From: an uncultured Burkholderiaceae bacterium
GTDB taxonomy: Bacteria > Pseudomonadota > Gammaproteobacteria > Burkholderiales > Burkholderiaceae_F
Direction of reading: 5' to 3'
DNA length: 5,163 nt
Assembly (NCBI GenBank): GCA_937936215.1
Contig: CALGWX010000128.1
Span: 1 to 5,163, forward strand
The notes under the pieces were generated by a model, which was given only the letters and a program-made list of their open reading frames with translations, had not been told where the DNA came from and did not search any database. Position numbers and translations under genes: made by a program. Shown here one piece after another: positions 4,955 to 5,163 of this stretch. Numbering within the stretch: position 1 is the stretch's first letter; each line of letters starts with the position of its first letter.

Positions 4955-5163
4955 TCAGCCGAGCGCGACCACCTCTTGCCGCGCCGCCAGGTAGGTCGGA
5001 ACGCCCAGGAGCTGCTGCAGCGAAGGCGCCTCCCCGCGCGGCATCACGCGCGCCAGCCGCGCCGCGAAGGCGCGGCTGCGCCGCCAGCGGATGCCGGGAA
5101 GCAGTTCATCAGCCGCCGCCGCGTCGTTGCAGGCGATCACGAAATCGCAGCCCGCGTCGAGCG
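4955..5163 (-). CDS. nagZ: Beta-N-acetylhexosaminidase (NagZ-like), C-terminal fragment cut by the window edge
   Basis: Only the last 68 codons are in the window, and the reading frame runs open to the edge. The visible part begins LDAGCDFVIACND and continues AAAADELLPGI. This matches the conserved C-terminal stretch of NagZ (AGCDMVLVCN followed by an Ala/Leu-rich helix). NagZ is the cytoplasmic family 3 glycoside hydrolase that removes N-acetylglucosamine from anhydromuropeptides during peptidoglycan recycling. The catalytic Asp/His residues lie upstream, outside the window, so activity cannot be judged. The tail after this motif (WRRSRAFAARLARVMPRGEA onward) is basic and family-variable. 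A GTG at 5138-5140 opens a 61-codon frame but is an internal valine codon (FVIACND), not a start. The gene converges on the CoA-transferase gene. Confidence 0.78.
   Translation of the reverse strand, partial: LDAGCDFVIACNDAAAADELLPGIRWRRSRAFAARLARVMPRGEAPSLQQLLGVPTYLAARQEVVALG

Noticed and set aside
4955..5140. A stand-alone 61-residue gene starting at GTG 5138-5140.
   Set aside because: The frame continues open to the window edge and the upstream codons complete the NagZ-like AGCDFVIACND motif, so it is the end of a longer gene.

Overview
The window is very GC-rich and fully packed with bacterial genes. It reads as a chromosomal housekeeping segment of a proteobacterium, most likely a betaproteobacterium (Burkholderiales-like). 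This rests on the wording of UvrC and PgsA and on the gene order uvrC-pgsA-tRNA-Gly-tRNA-Cys, which is also the order in E. coli (uvrC-pgsA-glyW-cysT). The taxonomic call is an inference from remembered family sequences, not from a search. I see no mobile element, CRISPR array, phage gene or toxin-antitoxin pair.

Layout. Minus strand, read right to left from 2713 to 2: uvrC (nucleotide excision repair nuclease) is followed after 8 bases by pgsA (phosphatidylglycerophosphate synthase). Next come a perfect-consensus sigma-70-type promoter, tRNA-Gly(GCC), an intrinsic terminator, a second putative promoter and tRNA-Cys(GCA). The two tRNA genes therefore look able to be expressed separately from the protein genes and from each other.

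A 108-base divergent intergenic region (2714-2821) separates uvrC from the plus-strand genes. These are efp (translation elongation factor P, with arginine at the tip of the loop that is modified in many bacteria) and, 62 bases further on, a CaiB/BaiF-type (family III) CoA-transferase of unknown substrate.

A 295-base stretch (4660-4954) without a convincing gene follows. It holds a short direct repeat and a long imperfect hairpin. The window ends inside the 3' part of a minus-strand gene that resembles the C-terminus of NagZ, the peptidoglycan-recycling beta-N-acetylglucosaminidase.

The genes serve separate housekeeping jobs (DNA repair, phospholipid synthesis, tRNA supply, relief of ribosome stalling, acyl-CoA metabolism, wall recycling) and do not form one pathway. 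I found no undescribed multi-gene system. The points most worth checking are the promoter/terminator arrangement around the tRNA genes and the unusual EF-P loop.
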